This document shows, piece after piece, positions 34,085 through 42,354 of a stretch of 64,000 nucleotides of DNA. The notes beneath the pieces are model-generated. The model saw only the letters and a program-made list of their open reading frames with translations, had not been told where the DNA came from and did not search any database. Made by a program: the position numbers and the translations under genes. Source of the stretch: RYN-111 sp046723735 (GTDB lineage Bacteria > Actinomycetota > Actinomycetes > Mycobacteriales > SCTD01); NCBI GenBank assembly GCA_046723735.1, contig JBKOVB010000088.1, positions 1-64,000 of the forward strand, read 5' to 3'. Position 1 is the stretch's first letter. Each line of letters begins with the position of its first letter.

Positions 34085-35106
34085 ACATCTTCCACGTCCT
34101 CGCCGCGCCCGTCGCCTACGTCCTGAAGCAGATCCACGCGGCACTGTCCACGTTCCTGCCCGACGGCAGCGGCTGGGCGTGGGGCCTGTCGATCGTGCTG
34201 CTCACGATCACGGTGCGCATCCTGCTGTTCCCGCTGTTCGTCAAGCAGATCAAGAGCCAGCGGCGCATGCAGGAGCTCGCGCCCAAGGTCAAGGAGCTGC
34301 AGGCCAAGCACAAGGGCGACCGCGAGACGCTCAACGTCGAGCTGATGAAGCTCTACAAGGAGCACGGCACCAACCCGATCTCCGGCTGCCTCCCGCTGCT
34401 GCTGCAGCTCCCGATCTTCTTCGCGCTGTTCACCGTGATGAACGAGTTCCGGCCGGACAAGAACGGCGAGTTCCACGGGAAGTACGGCCTGTCCAGCGGG
34501 CTGATCGAGCAGGGCGCGCACGCGAAGGTCTTCGGGGCGCCGATTTCGGCGGCCTTCAACAGCTCGTCCTCGCTGCTGGCCAAGCTCGACGGGCACGCCA
34601 CCACCGTGAAGATCGTCGCGACGCTGATGATCATCACGATGGGCGCCACGACGTTCTGGACGCAGCGCCAGATGATGGCTCGCAACGGCGCGCCGGCCGA
34701 CCCGCAGCAGGCGCAGGTGCAGAAGATCATGCTGTACGTGCTGCCGCTGTCCTTCGCGGTGTTCGGCTTCAGCTTCCCGATCGGCGTGCTGCTGTACTGG
34801 CTCACCACCAACATCTGGTCGATGGGTCAGCAGCACTGGGTCATCGCGCGGATGCCACCGGTCGGAGCCGGTGTGGTCGCCGGGCAGAAGGCCGCTCCCA
34901 AGCCGGACCAGAAGTCGAGCATCCTTGGCTGGCGACGCGCTCCGGCGCCGGCCCCAGCCGAGGGTCCCACCGCGCCCACCACCAACCCGGCGCCGACGCC
35001 CTCGCCGGCACCTGCCGCCGGCTCCCCCTCTCCCGCCCGTCCGGGTCAGGGCCGCGCCCAGGCCGGCTCCCGCAAGAACAAGAAGCGCAAGGGCGGACGG
35101 CGCTGA
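34081..35106 (+). CDS. yidC: YidC/Oxa1 membrane protein insertase
   Basis: This 341-residue insertase has five transmembrane segments. The conserved groove is around ITVRILLFPLFVKQIKSQRR, with a coiled loop (residues about 60-95) and the GCLPLLLQLPIFFALF segment. The C-terminal 75 residues are Pro/Ala-rich and end in RKNKKRKGGRR, a ribosome-contacting basic tail. The GTG at 34081 overlaps the yidD stop. Confidence 0.96.
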   Translation: MNIFHVLAAPVAYVLKQIHAALSTFLPDGSGWAWGLSIVLLTITVRILLFPLFVKQIKSQRRMQELAPKVKELQAKHKGDRETLNVELMKLYKEHGTNPISGCLPLLLQLPIFFALFTVMNEFRPDKNGEFHGKYGLSSGLIEQGAHAKVFGAPISAAFNSSSSLLAKLDGHATTVKIVATLMIITMGATTFWTQRQMMARNGAPADPQQAQVQKIMLYVLPLSFAVFGFSFPIGVLLYWLTTNIWSMGQQHWVIARMPPVGAGVVAGQKAAPKPDQKSSILGWRRAPAPAPAEGPTAPTTNPAPTPSPAPAAGSPSPARPGQGRAQAGSRKNKKRKGGRR

Positions 35107-35150
35107 TGACGCCGGACGGACCCACCCCTCGTCGTACGAAGGAACTGCAC

Positions 35151-35645
35151 GTGACCGAGAACGAGACCACCGCCGACCCGGGCACCGACCTGCTGGTCCG
35201 GGAGGGCGACATCGCCGGCGACTACCTCGAGCGGCTGCTCGACATCGCCGACGTCGACGGCGACATCGACATGGACGTCGAGGGCAACCGCGCCGTCGTC
35301 GCGATCGTCGGCGACGGCCTCGACGCGCTCGTCGGCCCGCACGGGCAGACGCTCGAGGCGCTGCAGGAGCTCACGCGGCTGGCGGTGGTGCAGCAGACCG
35401 GCGTGCGCAGCCGCCTCATGCTGGACATCGGCGGGTACCGGGCGCGCCGCAAGGTCGAGCTCACCGACATCGGCACCCGCACCGCCAAGCGCGTCCTCGA
35501 GGAGGGGGCGCCGGTGACGCTCGCCCCGATGACGCCGTTCGAGCGCAAGATCGTGCACGACGCGGTGGCTGCCGTCGAGGGGGTCCACTCCGAGTCCGAG
35601 GGCGTGGAGCCCGAGCGCCGCGTCGTCGTGCTGCCGGGCGAGTAA
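35151..35645 (+). CDS. Jag/KhpB family RNA-binding protein (KH-R3H)
   Basis: This 164-residue protein has a KH-like domain (VVAIVGDGLDALVGPHGQTL) and a C-terminal R3H domain (PMTPFERKIVHDAVAAVEGV). The N-terminal Jag domain of Firmicutes is missing, as is usual in actinobacteria. It probably binds RNA and acts with KhpA. I chose the GTG at 35151 (MTENETTADPG), with AAGGA at 7 bases; an ATG at 35106 overlapping the yidC stop would add 15 residues. Confidence 0.9.
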   Translation: MTENETTADPGTDLLVREGDIAGDYLERLLDIADVDGDIDMDVEGNRAVVAIVGDGLDALVGPHGQTLEALQELTRLAVVQQTGVRSRLMLDIGGYRARRKVELTDIGTRTAKRVLEEGAPVTLAPMTPFERKIVHDAVAAVEGVHSESEGVEPERRVVVLPGE

Positions 35646-35654
35646 GGGTCGCCC

Positions 35655-36365
35655 ATGAGCGCACGAGCGGGTTCGCTCGGCGAGCGGGCACCGGAGCGAA
35701 GCGCGTCGTCGCTCGTCGCGCCGCCGCCGGCTGCGGCGATCGAGGTCTTCGGTGCGGCGCTGCCGCGGCTCGAGGCCTACGCCGCGCTGCTCGCCGGCGC
35801 CGGGACCGAGCGCGGGCTGCTCGGTCCTCGGGAGGTGCCCCGGCTGTGGGAGCGGCACCTGCTCAACTGCGCCGGCCTGTCCGAGCTCGTCGCGGACGGC
35901 GAGGTCGTGCTCGACCTGGGCTCCGGCGCCGGCCTGCCCGGCCTCGTGCTCGCACTGATGCGGCCCGAGGTGCAGGTGGTGCTGGTGGAGTCGCTGCAGC
36001 GGCGCGCCCAGTTCCTGTCGGAGGCGGTGGAGGCGTTGGGGCTGCGCAGCACCGTCGTACGGCGGGCGCGCGCCGAGGAGCTGCACGGGAAGGTGGAGGT
36101 GGACGTCGTGACCGCCCGCGCCGTCGCCCCCGTCGACCGGCTCGCCGGCTGGGCTCTGCCGCTGCTTCGGCCAGGCGGCCGGATGCTTGCGCTGAAGGGT
36201 GAGCAGGCCCAGGCCGAGCTCGACCAGGCCCGTCCCGCGCTGGTCCGCCTCGGTGCGGTGTCCGCCGAGGTCGTGGAGGTCGGTGCGGCCACGCTGCACA
36301 CGTCCGCGAGGATCGTCGTCGTCGAGGCCGGCCGGTCTCGCTCCCCCAGGAAGGCTCGTCGTTGA
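35655..36365 (+). CDS. rsmG: 16S rRNA (guanine-N7) methyltransferase RsmG
   Basis: This 236-residue SAM-dependent enzyme methylates G527 of 16S rRNA (E. coli numbering); its loss gives low-level streptomycin resistance. The SAM loop is VLDLGSGAGLPGLVLALMRP and the substrate region RAVAPVDRLAGWALPL. The first 22 residues (SARAGSLGERAPERSASS) are not conserved and are encoded by GAGCG/CGCTC-rich DNA like the junction repeats elsewhere in this window. Its stop overlaps the parA start. Confidence 0.93.
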   Translation: MSARAGSLGERAPERSASSLVAPPPAAAIEVFGAALPRLEAYAALLAGAGTERGLLGPREVPRLWERHLLNCAGLSELVADGEVVLDLGSGAGLPGLVLALMRPEVQVVLVESLQRRAQFLSEAVEALGLRSTVVRRARAEELHGKVEVDVVTARAVAPVDRLAGWALPLLRPGGRMLALKGEQAQAELDQARPALVRLGAVSAEVVEVGAATLHTSARIVVVEAGRSRSPRKARR

Positions 36366-37357
36366 CTGAGTTCCCCCTTGCGTCCGGCCTGGGGAGCCCG
36401 GAGGGTGTCCAGGTGCCCGGACGCAACGACGTGACGGCGGCCCCGGCCGACCGGCTCCGCGAAGCGCTGCGCGAGAGCGCCGCCGACACCCCCATCGGCG
36501 AGCAGGCAGCCGCCGCCGTTCGGGTCCGCAGCGGCAACGAGGTGTTCCCGAAGCCGGCCTCCCGCCGCGTCATCACCGTCGCCAACCAGAAGGGCGGCGT
36601 CGGCAAGACCACCTCGACCGTCAACCTCGCCGTGTCGCTGGCGCTGCACGGCGCCACTGTGCTCGTCGTGGACCTCGACCCGCAGGGCAACGCCTCGACC
36701 GCGCTCGGGGTGGAGCACCACAGCGGGGTGCCGGACGTCTACGACGTGCTGGTCAACGGCTCCGCGATCGCCGACGTCGTGCAGGAGGCGGCCGGGGTGC
36801 CGCGGCTGCGGTGCGTGCCCGCGACCATCGACCTGGCGGGTGCGGAGATCGAGCTCGTGTCGCTGGTGGCGCGCGAGTCGCGCCTGCAGCGGGCGATCGA
36901 GAGCTACTGCGCCGGACCCGGTGCGGACGTCGACTACGTCCTCGTCGACTGCCCGCCCTCGCTCGGCCTGCTCACCGTGAACGCGATGGTCGCCACCCAG
37001 GAGGTGCTCATCCCGATCCAGTGCGAGTACTACGCGCTGGAGGGGCTCGGCCAGCTGCTGCGCACGATCGACATGGTCAAGGCGCACCTGAACCCGAGCC
37101 TCGCGGTGTCGACGATCCTGCTGACGATGTACGACGCGCGCACCCGGCTCGCGGACCAGGTGGCCGACGAGGTCCGCGGCCACTTCGGTGACGTGGTGCT
37201 GCGCACCACCATCCCGCGGTCGGTCCGGGTCTCCGAGGCGCCCGGGTACGGCCAGTCCGTGGTCACGTACGACCCCGGGTCGCGTGGGGCGATGGCGTAC
37301 GTCGACGCCGCGCGCGAGCTCGCCGTGCGGGGCGCCGCGCCGGAGGCACAGGCGTGA
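36362..37357 (+). CDS. parA: Chromosome partitioning ATPase ParA (Soj)
   Basis: This 331-residue protein has an N-terminal extension (about residues 1-68) and a ParA ATPase domain with deviant Walker A KGGVGKTT, LVVDLDPQGNAST and LVDCPPSLGLLT. It moves ParB-bound origins by ATP-driven DNA binding. The start is a TTG overlapping the rsmG stop (TTGA); a later start would cut into a poorly conserved tail only. Confidence 0.95.
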   Translation: MTEFPLASGLGSPEGVQVPGRNDVTAAPADRLREALRESAADTPIGEQAAAAVRVRSGNEVFPKPASRRVITVANQKGGVGKTTSTVNLAVSLALHGATVLVVDLDPQGNASTALGVEHHSGVPDVYDVLVNGSAIADVVQEAAGVPRLRCVPATIDLAGAEIELVSLVARESRLQRAIESYCAGPGADVDYVLVDCPPSLGLLTVNAMVATQEVLIPIQCEYYALEGLGQLLRTIDMVKAHLNPSLAVSTILLTMYDARTRLADQVADEVRGHFGDVVLRTTIPRSVRVSEAPGYGQSVVTYDPGSRGAMAYVDAARELAVRGAAPEAQA

Positions 37358-38283
37358 CCGCCCCTGGTAAGCGTGGCGGCCTCGGACGCGGCCTCGGAGC
37401 GCTCATCCCGCAGGGGCCGGCGGTCGACACCGCCCCGGCGCCCGTCCCGGCCGCCGCCGGCGCGACGCCGCTCGCCCCGGTGGCGGGTGCGCACTTCGCG
37501 GAGCTGCCGGTGGACGCGATCGCGCCGAACGCGGTGAACCCGCGGACCGTCTTCGACGCCGACGAGCTCGCCGAGCTGGTCGGGTCGATCAAGACCGTGG
37601 GGCTGCTGCAGCCCGTCGTGGTGCGCCCGCTGGCGGACGAGCGGTACGAGCTGATCATGGGCGAGCGGCGCTGGCGCGCCGCGCAGGAGGCCGGGCTCAG
37701 CACCATCCCGGCGATCGTGCGGGAGACGCCCGACGATGCGATGCTGCGGGACGCCCTGCTGGAGAACTTGCACCGCAGCCAGCTCAACCCGCTCGAGGAG
37801 GCCGCGGCCTACAGCCAGCTGCTGAAGGACTTCGGGGCGACGCACGAAGAGCTCGCGTCCCGCATCCACCGTTCCCGGCCGCAGATCACGAACACGCTGC
37901 GGCTGCTGAACCTGCCGCCCTCGGTGCAGGCCAAGGTCGCCGCGGGCGTCCTGTCGGCCGGGCACGCGAAGGCGATCCTCGGGCTGCCGACGGCGGAGGC
38001 GATGGAGGCCATGGCCCACCGGGTCGTGGCCGAGGGCCTGTCCGTGCGCTCGACCGAGGAGGCCGTCGCACTCGCATCCGCGGAGGCGCCCGCCCGGAAG
38101 AAGGGCGCGGCCGGCAAGCGGCTGGTGCCCGAGGAGGCGCGGGAGGTCGCGGACCGGCTGTCGGACCGGCTCGAGACCCGCGTCAAGGTGGACGTCGGCC
38201 GGTCCAAGGGGAAGATCACGATCGAGTTCGCGACACTCGAGGACCTGGGGCGGATCGCCGCGATCGTGGAGGGCCGAGCGTAA
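37354..38283 (+). CDS. parB: Chromosome partitioning protein ParB
   Basis: This 309-residue CTP-dependent clamp binds parS. The start KRGGLGRGLGALIP is the ParA-contact segment. The N-terminal CTPase carries MGERRWRAAQEAG and ENLHRSQLNPLEEA, and the helix-turn-helix region is around HRSRPQITNTLRLLNLP. A C-terminal dimerisation domain (residues about 245-309) closes it. GTGA overlap with parA. Two matching parS sites lie between gyrA and gyrB. Confidence 0.96.
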   Translation: MTAPGKRGGLGRGLGALIPQGPAVDTAPAPVPAAAGATPLAPVAGAHFAELPVDAIAPNAVNPRTVFDADELAELVGSIKTVGLLQPVVVRPLADERYELIMGERRWRAAQEAGLSTIPAIVRETPDDAMLRDALLENLHRSQLNPLEEAAAYSQLLKDFGATHEELASRIHRSRPQITNTLRLLNLPPSVQAKVAAGVLSAGHAKAILGLPTAEAMEAMAHRVVAEGLSVRSTEEAVALASAEAPARKKGAAGKRLVPEEAREVADRLSDRLETRVKVDVGRSKGKITIEFATLEDLGRIAAIVEGRA

Positions 38284-38336
38284 GTCCTCGGTCGCGCGGA
38301 CAAGGCGCGCGCCCCGCGAGTGTGGCCGATACTGCG

Positions 38337-38522
38337 TCCGTGCCCGAGGACGCGCGGCCGCTTGTCATCCGCGCACAGCTCCCCGAGCCGTGCGCGATGG
38401 GCAGCGGCGCGGGCCTGCAGCCGCGACAGCTCGGCCTCGAGCCCGGCGATGGCCACTTCCCGTCGTACGGCGTCGAGCCGCAGCGCCTCCTCGTGGGCGC
38501 CTTCGACGGTGAGCTCGTGCAT
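38337..38522 (-). other. Possible leaderless small gene antisense to the 3' side of parB
   Basis: An ATG at 38522 opens a frame with strong coding character for about 55 codons: MHELTVEGAHEEALRLDAVR followed by REVAIAGLEAELSRLQARA, a heptad-like helix. A good promoter (38529-38557) puts the transcription start on the ATG. The frame has no stop in the gap and would continue antisense through parB to 37809. So either the real end is frameshifted or lost, or this is a remnant. No family recognised. The rest of the 38284-38585 gap holds no other gene. Confidence 0.35.
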
Positions 38523-38528
38523 GAAGTG

Positions 38529-38557
38529 ATCTTAGGTGAAGGGACTCGAACGCACAA
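38529..38557 (-). promoter_or_regulatory. Promoter for the candidate leaderless gene
   Basis: On the minus strand TTGTGC (38552-38557), a 17-base spacer and TAAGAT (38529-38534) form a good housekeeping promoter. The TAAGAT ends 6 bases before the ATG at 38522. Confidence 0.5.
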
Positions 38558-38585
38558 GCGAGACATGTGGAAAAGTCTTTTGTTC

Positions 38586-39815
38586 TCAGGCAAGTCCGAG
38601 CCGCTTGGCGTGCTCGCGCAGCTCGTCCCGCGCCCGCGGATGGGCGGTGTGCTCGATGAGGGCACGCGCCTGCTCGTGCTGGTGCGCCCCCCACAGCCGG
38701 GCGAGGCCCTGGTCGGTGACGACGTAGCTCTGCTGGAACGACGTGGCCGGCTCGCACAGCGTCGGCACGATCGTCGACACGTCGGCGCGCGCGTGCCAGG
38801 AAGGCAGCGCGATGATCGACAGGCCGCGGTGGGCGTGCAGCGCTCCCACGATGAAGTCCGTCTGGCCGCCGAACCCCGAGTAGGCCCGGCCGCGGACGTA
38901 CGACGCGTTCGCCTGCCCGAACAGGTCGACCTGCAGCGCCGAGTTCACCGAGGTCATGGCGGGCTGCCGGGCGATCAGGGCCGGGTCGTTGGTGTGCTCG
39001 GTGCGGGCCAGCACCACGCGCCGGTTGCCGTCGAGCCAGTCGTAGAGCTCCGGCGAGCCGACGGCGAAGCTCGTCACCACCGGCACGTCCCGGTCCAGTG
39101 CGCCGGCCCGCTCCAGCGCCAGCACCCCGTCGCTGATCATCTCCGACCAGACCCGCAGCCCGCGCCGTTCGCGCAGCGCGGCGAGAACGGCGTCGGGCAC
39201 GCCGCCGATCCCGAGCTGCAGGGTCGCCTCGCCGGGGATGAGGGAGGCGACCTGCTCGGCGATGCGCGCCGAGACCTCGTCGGTCGCCCGCCGGACGGGC
39301 TGCAGGAGGGGGGCGTCCACCTCGACCGCGAGGTCGATGTCGGCCGTGTCGACGACGGCGTCGCCGTACGTGTAAGGCATCTGCCTGTTGACCTGCGCGA
39401 CTACGAGCGCCCCACGGCTGCGGGCCGCCTCGATGGCGGCGGGCAGGATGTTGACCTCTACGCCGAGTGACACGGTGCCGTCGCGGGGCGGGCTCACCAT
39501 CACCAGGACGACGTCGGGCGGCGTCGTGGTGCGCAGCAGCGCCGGCACGAGGCTGAGCCGGCACGGCAGGTATTCCAACGTCGCGTGCCCGCGCATCCCC
39601 GGGCCGATGAACGGTGTCTCGTACACCACACCGTCCCGGTCCGGCAGGCCGTGCGCGGCGTTCAGGACGAACAGCCGGTACGACGGGACCGCGGCGTCGA
39701 GCAGGCGCAGGGCCTGCATCGGGGTGGCCCCGTTGCCCCCGGCTACGACCCGGGGTCGCGTATGGGGGAGCGCCGAGAGGTGCCGGCTGAGGGTCTCCTC
39801 GGAGACGACGCGCAT
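38586..39815 (-). CDS. Acetyl-CoA hydrolase/CoA-transferase family protein
   Basis: This 409-residue enzyme belongs to the Cat1/4-hydroxybutyrate CoA-transferase family, which moves CoA between acids or hydrolyses acetyl-CoA. N-terminal part: RVVAGGNGATPMQALRLLDA. The catalytic Glu is in VWSEMISDGVLALE; the CoA-binding glycine loops are LQLGIGGVPDAVL and YSGFGGQTDFIVGA. Start at the ATG at 39815 (MRVVSEETLSRHL); an ATG at 39878 would add a non-conserved leader. The substrate cannot be set from sequence. Confidence 0.88.
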   Translation of the reverse strand: MRVVSEETLSRHLSALPHTRPRVVAGGNGATPMQALRLLDAAVPSYRLFVLNAAHGLPDRDGVVYETPFIGPGMRGHATLEYLPCRLSLVPALLRTTTPPDVVLVMVSPPRDGTVSLGVEVNILPAAIEAARSRGALVVAQVNRQMPYTYGDAVVDTADIDLAVEVDAPLLQPVRRATDEVSARIAEQVASLIPGEATLQLGIGGVPDAVLAALRERRGLRVWSEMISDGVLALERAGALDRDVPVVTSFAVGSPELYDWLDGNRRVVLARTEHTNDPALIARQPAMTSVNSALQVDLFGQANASYVRGRAYSGFGGQTDFIVGALHAHRGLSIIALPSWHARADVSTIVPTLCEPATSFQQSYVVTDQGLARLWGAHQHEQARALIEHTAHPRARDELREHAKRLGLA

Positions 39816-39925
39816 GCGCCCATGCTGCCCCGGACCGGCCTTACCCGCCCCACTTTCCCCGCGTTCCGGTTCCGTCATCAGCCCTGACGGGTACGGGCCC
39901 GTCGGTGCTACAGGGAGGATGCGCG

Positions 39926-40270
39926 ATGACCCCCGCGATGAAGACCATGATCGTGCCGGTGAAGGACCTGGAACGGGCCACGGCGCTGTACGCCGGGCTG
40001 CTGGGCCGCGAGCCCTCGGCGGCCGAGTCGTACTACGTGGCGTTCGAGACCGACGGGCTGCACCTCGGGCTCGACCCGCACGGTGCTGATCGGGGGCTCA
40101 CGGGTCCGGTGGCCTTCTGGCACGTCGACGACCTGGACGCGCGTCTCGCCGCGCTGCTCGACGCCGGCGCCGTGGTGCACCAGCCGGTCCGCGAGGTGGG
40201 CGGCGGACGCCGGGTCGCGTCGGTCACCGACCCCGACGGCAACGTGATCGGGCTGCTCCAGGACCCGTGA
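39926..40270 (+). CDS. VOC-superfamily (glyoxalase/bleomycin-resistance fold) protein
   Basis: This 114-residue protein has two beta-alpha-beta-beta-beta repeats: TMIVPVKDLERATALYAGLL, then FWHVDDLDARLAALLDAGA and RVASVTDPDGNVIGLLQDP. AGGGAGG lies 7 bases before the ATG. Substrate unknown. It converges on the aminotransferase gene with only 6 bases between stops. Confidence 0.88.
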   Translation: MTPAMKTMIVPVKDLERATALYAGLLGREPSAAESYYVAFETDGLHLGLDPHGADRGLTGPVAFWHVDDLDARLAALLDAGAVVHQPVREVGGGRRVASVTDPDGNVIGLLQDP

Positions 40271-40276
40271 GCAGGC

Positions 40277-41569
40277 TCAGGCGATCTCGGGGCCTGGGGT
40301 GGCGGCGCCGGGGCGGGTCGGGGCGGACGTGAGCGGCCCGAAGGTGGCCAGCAGCTCGAGCTCCGCCTCGACCACTCCGGCCAGCCGGCGTACGCCTTCG
40401 CGGATCCGGTCGGGCTCGGGGAAGCAGTACGACAGCCGCAGCTCGCGGGCACCCTGGCCGTCGGCGTAGAAGCCGATGCCCGGCACGTAGGCGACCCTCG
40501 CCGTGATCGCCCGGGGCTGCATCACCTTGGCGTCGAGGCCCTCGGGCAGCGTGGTCCAGACGTAGAAGCCGCCCTCGGGGTGGGTCCACGTCGTGCCTTC
40601 CGGCATGAGGGTCGTGAGCGCGTCGAGCATCGCGTCGCGCCGCTCCCGGTAGATGCCCTTGAACACCTCGATCTGGCCCTGCCAGTCGGTGGTCGTGAGG
40701 TACTCGACGACCGCCATCTGGTTCAGCGCCGGCGGGCACAGCACCGACGCCTCGGCGGCGAGCACGAGCTTCTCGCGGACCGCGTGGGGGGCGAGCACCC
40801 AGCCGACCCGCAGCCCGGGCGAGAAGGTCTTGCTGAACGAGCCGAGGTAGATGACCTCGTCCTCGCCGCCGCGGGCCCGGATGGCCGGGGTCGGCGGCCC
40901 CTCGAACCCGAGCAGGCCGTAGGGGTTGTCCTCGAGCACGAGCAGGCCGGCCTGTTGGCAGATCTCGAGGACCTCGGTGCGGCGGGCGTCGGACAGCGAC
41001 GTGCCGGCCGGGTTGTGGAAGTTCGGGATCGTGTACAGAAACTTCGCGCGCGTGCCCACCCGCGCGACCGCCTCGCGCAGCGCCTCGGGGACGAGCCCGT
41101 GCTCGTCCATCGGCACGTGCACGACGTCGGCCTGGTACGCCGCGAAGGTGCCCAGCGCCCCGACGTACGACGGGGCTTCGGCGAGCACGACGTCGCCGGG
41201 GTCGCAGAAGATCCGGGTGACGAGGTCGAGGGCGTGCTGCGAGCCGACGGTGACCACCACGTCGTCGGGGGAGCCGACCACGCCCTCGAGCGCCATCACC
41301 TGGCAGATCAGCTCGCGCAGCACCGGGTCGCCCTGACCCGAGCCGTACTGCAGCGCCGCCGCACCCTTGGTCGCGAGCAGGTCGGAGAGCAGCTTGCCGA
41401 CCGCGTCGAGGGGCAGCGCGCTGGTGTAGGGCATGCCGCCTGCGAGGCTGACCACCTCGGGGCGGTTGGCGACCGCGAACAGGGCGCGGATCTCGGACGC
41501 CGTCATCCCCGCCGTACGCTGCGCGTAACGGCCCGTGAACGCGTCGAAGGTCCGCGAGAGCCCTGGCAT
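40277..41569 (-). CDS. PLP-dependent aminotransferase (class I/II, 2-aminoadipate type)
   Basis: This 430-residue fold-type I enzyme has the PLP lysine in GSFSKTFSPGLRVGW, IPNFHNPAGTSLS before it and the C-terminal Arg in RELRLSYCFPEPDRI. The N-terminus MTASEIRALFAVANRPEVVS and GGMPYTSALP match the LysN/KAT family of 2-aminoadipate or branched/aromatic aminotransferases. No MocR-type DNA-binding domain is present. The same gene is found near parB/cwlM in actinobacteria. Confidence 0.92.
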   Translation of the reverse strand: MPGLSRTFDAFTGRYAQRTAGMTASEIRALFAVANRPEVVSLAGGMPYTSALPLDAVGKLLSDLLATKGAAALQYGSGQGDPVLRELICQVMALEGVVGSPDDVVVTVGSQHALDLVTRIFCDPGDVVLAEAPSYVGALGTFAAYQADVVHVPMDEHGLVPEALREAVARVGTRAKFLYTIPNFHNPAGTSLSDARRTEVLEICQQAGLLVLEDNPYGLLGFEGPPTPAIRARGGEDEVIYLGSFSKTFSPGLRVGWVLAPHAVREKLVLAAEASVLCPPALNQMAVVEYLTTTDWQGQIEVFKGIYRERRDAMLDALTTLMPEGTTWTHPEGGFYVWTTLPEGLDAKVMQPRAITARVAYVPGIGFYADGQGARELRLSYCFPEPDRIREGVRRLAGVVEAELELLATFGPLTSAPTRPGAATPGPEIA

Positions 41570-41629
41570 GGCTCCACGGTACCGGCGGGCGCTTCTCGAT
41601 TTTCGTCAGGCGCAACTACCCTCGAGCGG

Positions 41630-41734
41630 GTGGTGACACTCCCCCGCCGTCCGGCAGGCCTGCTGGGACTCGGTGCGCTGGTCGGCGCCGTGGTGGGGGT
41701 CCTCACCGGGCTGCTCCGGAAGCCTCGGCGGTGA
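41630..41734 (+). CDS. 34-residue single-helix mini-protein coupled to a GNAT gene
   Basis: GTG at 41630 opens a 34-residue protein: MVTLPRRPAGLLGLGALVGA then VVGVLTGLLRKPRR. It has one hydrophobic Gly-rich helix flanked by basic ends. TACCCT at 41617-41622 lies 7 bases upstream, giving a likely leaderless start. Its stop is embedded in the GTG of the GNAT gene (GTGA). The arrangement supports translation; no family is known to me. Confidence 0.6.
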   Translation: MVTLPRRPAGLLGLGALVGAVVGVLTGLLRKPRR

Positions 41735-42354
41735 GCGCGATGAGCAGGCGTCTGGTCAACATCACGCTCGACAACCTCGACGACCTGCCGCGGCGCTGCC
41801 GCACCTGCGTGTTCTGGGAGCTCGACCCCGTCGCGCACGACCGCGCCGTGGAGGCAGGGGACACCGCGTTCGAGAAGGAGTCGTGGGTGTCCGCCACGCT
41901 GCTCGAGTGGGGCTCGTGCGGGAAGCTCGTGTACGTCGACTCGGTGCCTGCGGGCTACGTGATGTACGCGCCGCCGATGTACGTGCCGCGTTCGGTGGCG
42001 TTCCCCACCTCGCCGGTCTCGGCCGACGCCGTGCTGCTGATGACTGGCCACGTGCTTCCCGACTTCCAGGGCGGCGGCCTGGCGCGGATGCTCGTGCAGG
42101 CGGTCGCGAAGGACCTCACCCGGCGCGGCTTCAAGGCGATCGAGGCGTTCGGCGACCTGCACCACCAGGGCCCGGCGTGCATCCTGCCGGCCGACTACCT
42201 GACGGCCGTGGGCTTCAAGACGGTCCGGCCGCACCACCGCTTCCCGCGACTGCGCCTGGAGCTGAAGACCACGGTGGCCTGGAGCGAGAGCGTCGAGGCC
42301 GCGCTGGAGAAGCTGCTGGGATCGATGACCGACCCGGTGCTGCGGCCCGTCTAG
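41731..42354 (+). CDS. GNAT-family N-acetyltransferase with N-terminal Cys pair
   Basis: This 207-residue protein begins with NITLDNLDDLPRRCRTCVFW, where a CxxC pair precedes the acetyltransferase fold. The acetyl-CoA loop is in LPDFQGGGLARMLVQAV. It has no obvious substrate. The GTG at 41731 overlaps the stop of the mini-protein; an ATG at 41740 is an alternative. Its TAG shares the four bases CTAG with the stop of convergent cwlM. A related gene faces cwlM in mycobacteria. Confidence 0.85.
   Translation: MSAMSRRLVNITLDNLDDLPRRCRTCVFWELDPVAHDRAVEAGDTAFEKESWVSATLLEWGSCGKLVYVDSVPAGYVMYAPPMYVPRSVAFPTSPVSADAVLLMTGHVLPDFQGGGLARMLVQAVAKDLTRRGFKAIEAFGDLHHQGPACILPADYLTAVGFKTVRPHHRFPRLRLELKTTVAWSESVEAALEKLLGSMTDPVLRPV

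Noticed and set aside
38541..38560. tRNA T-arm-like stretch (GTTCGAGTCCC on the minus strand)
   Set aside because: No matching stem, D-arm or acceptor nearby, so it is a chance match or too small a fragment to call.
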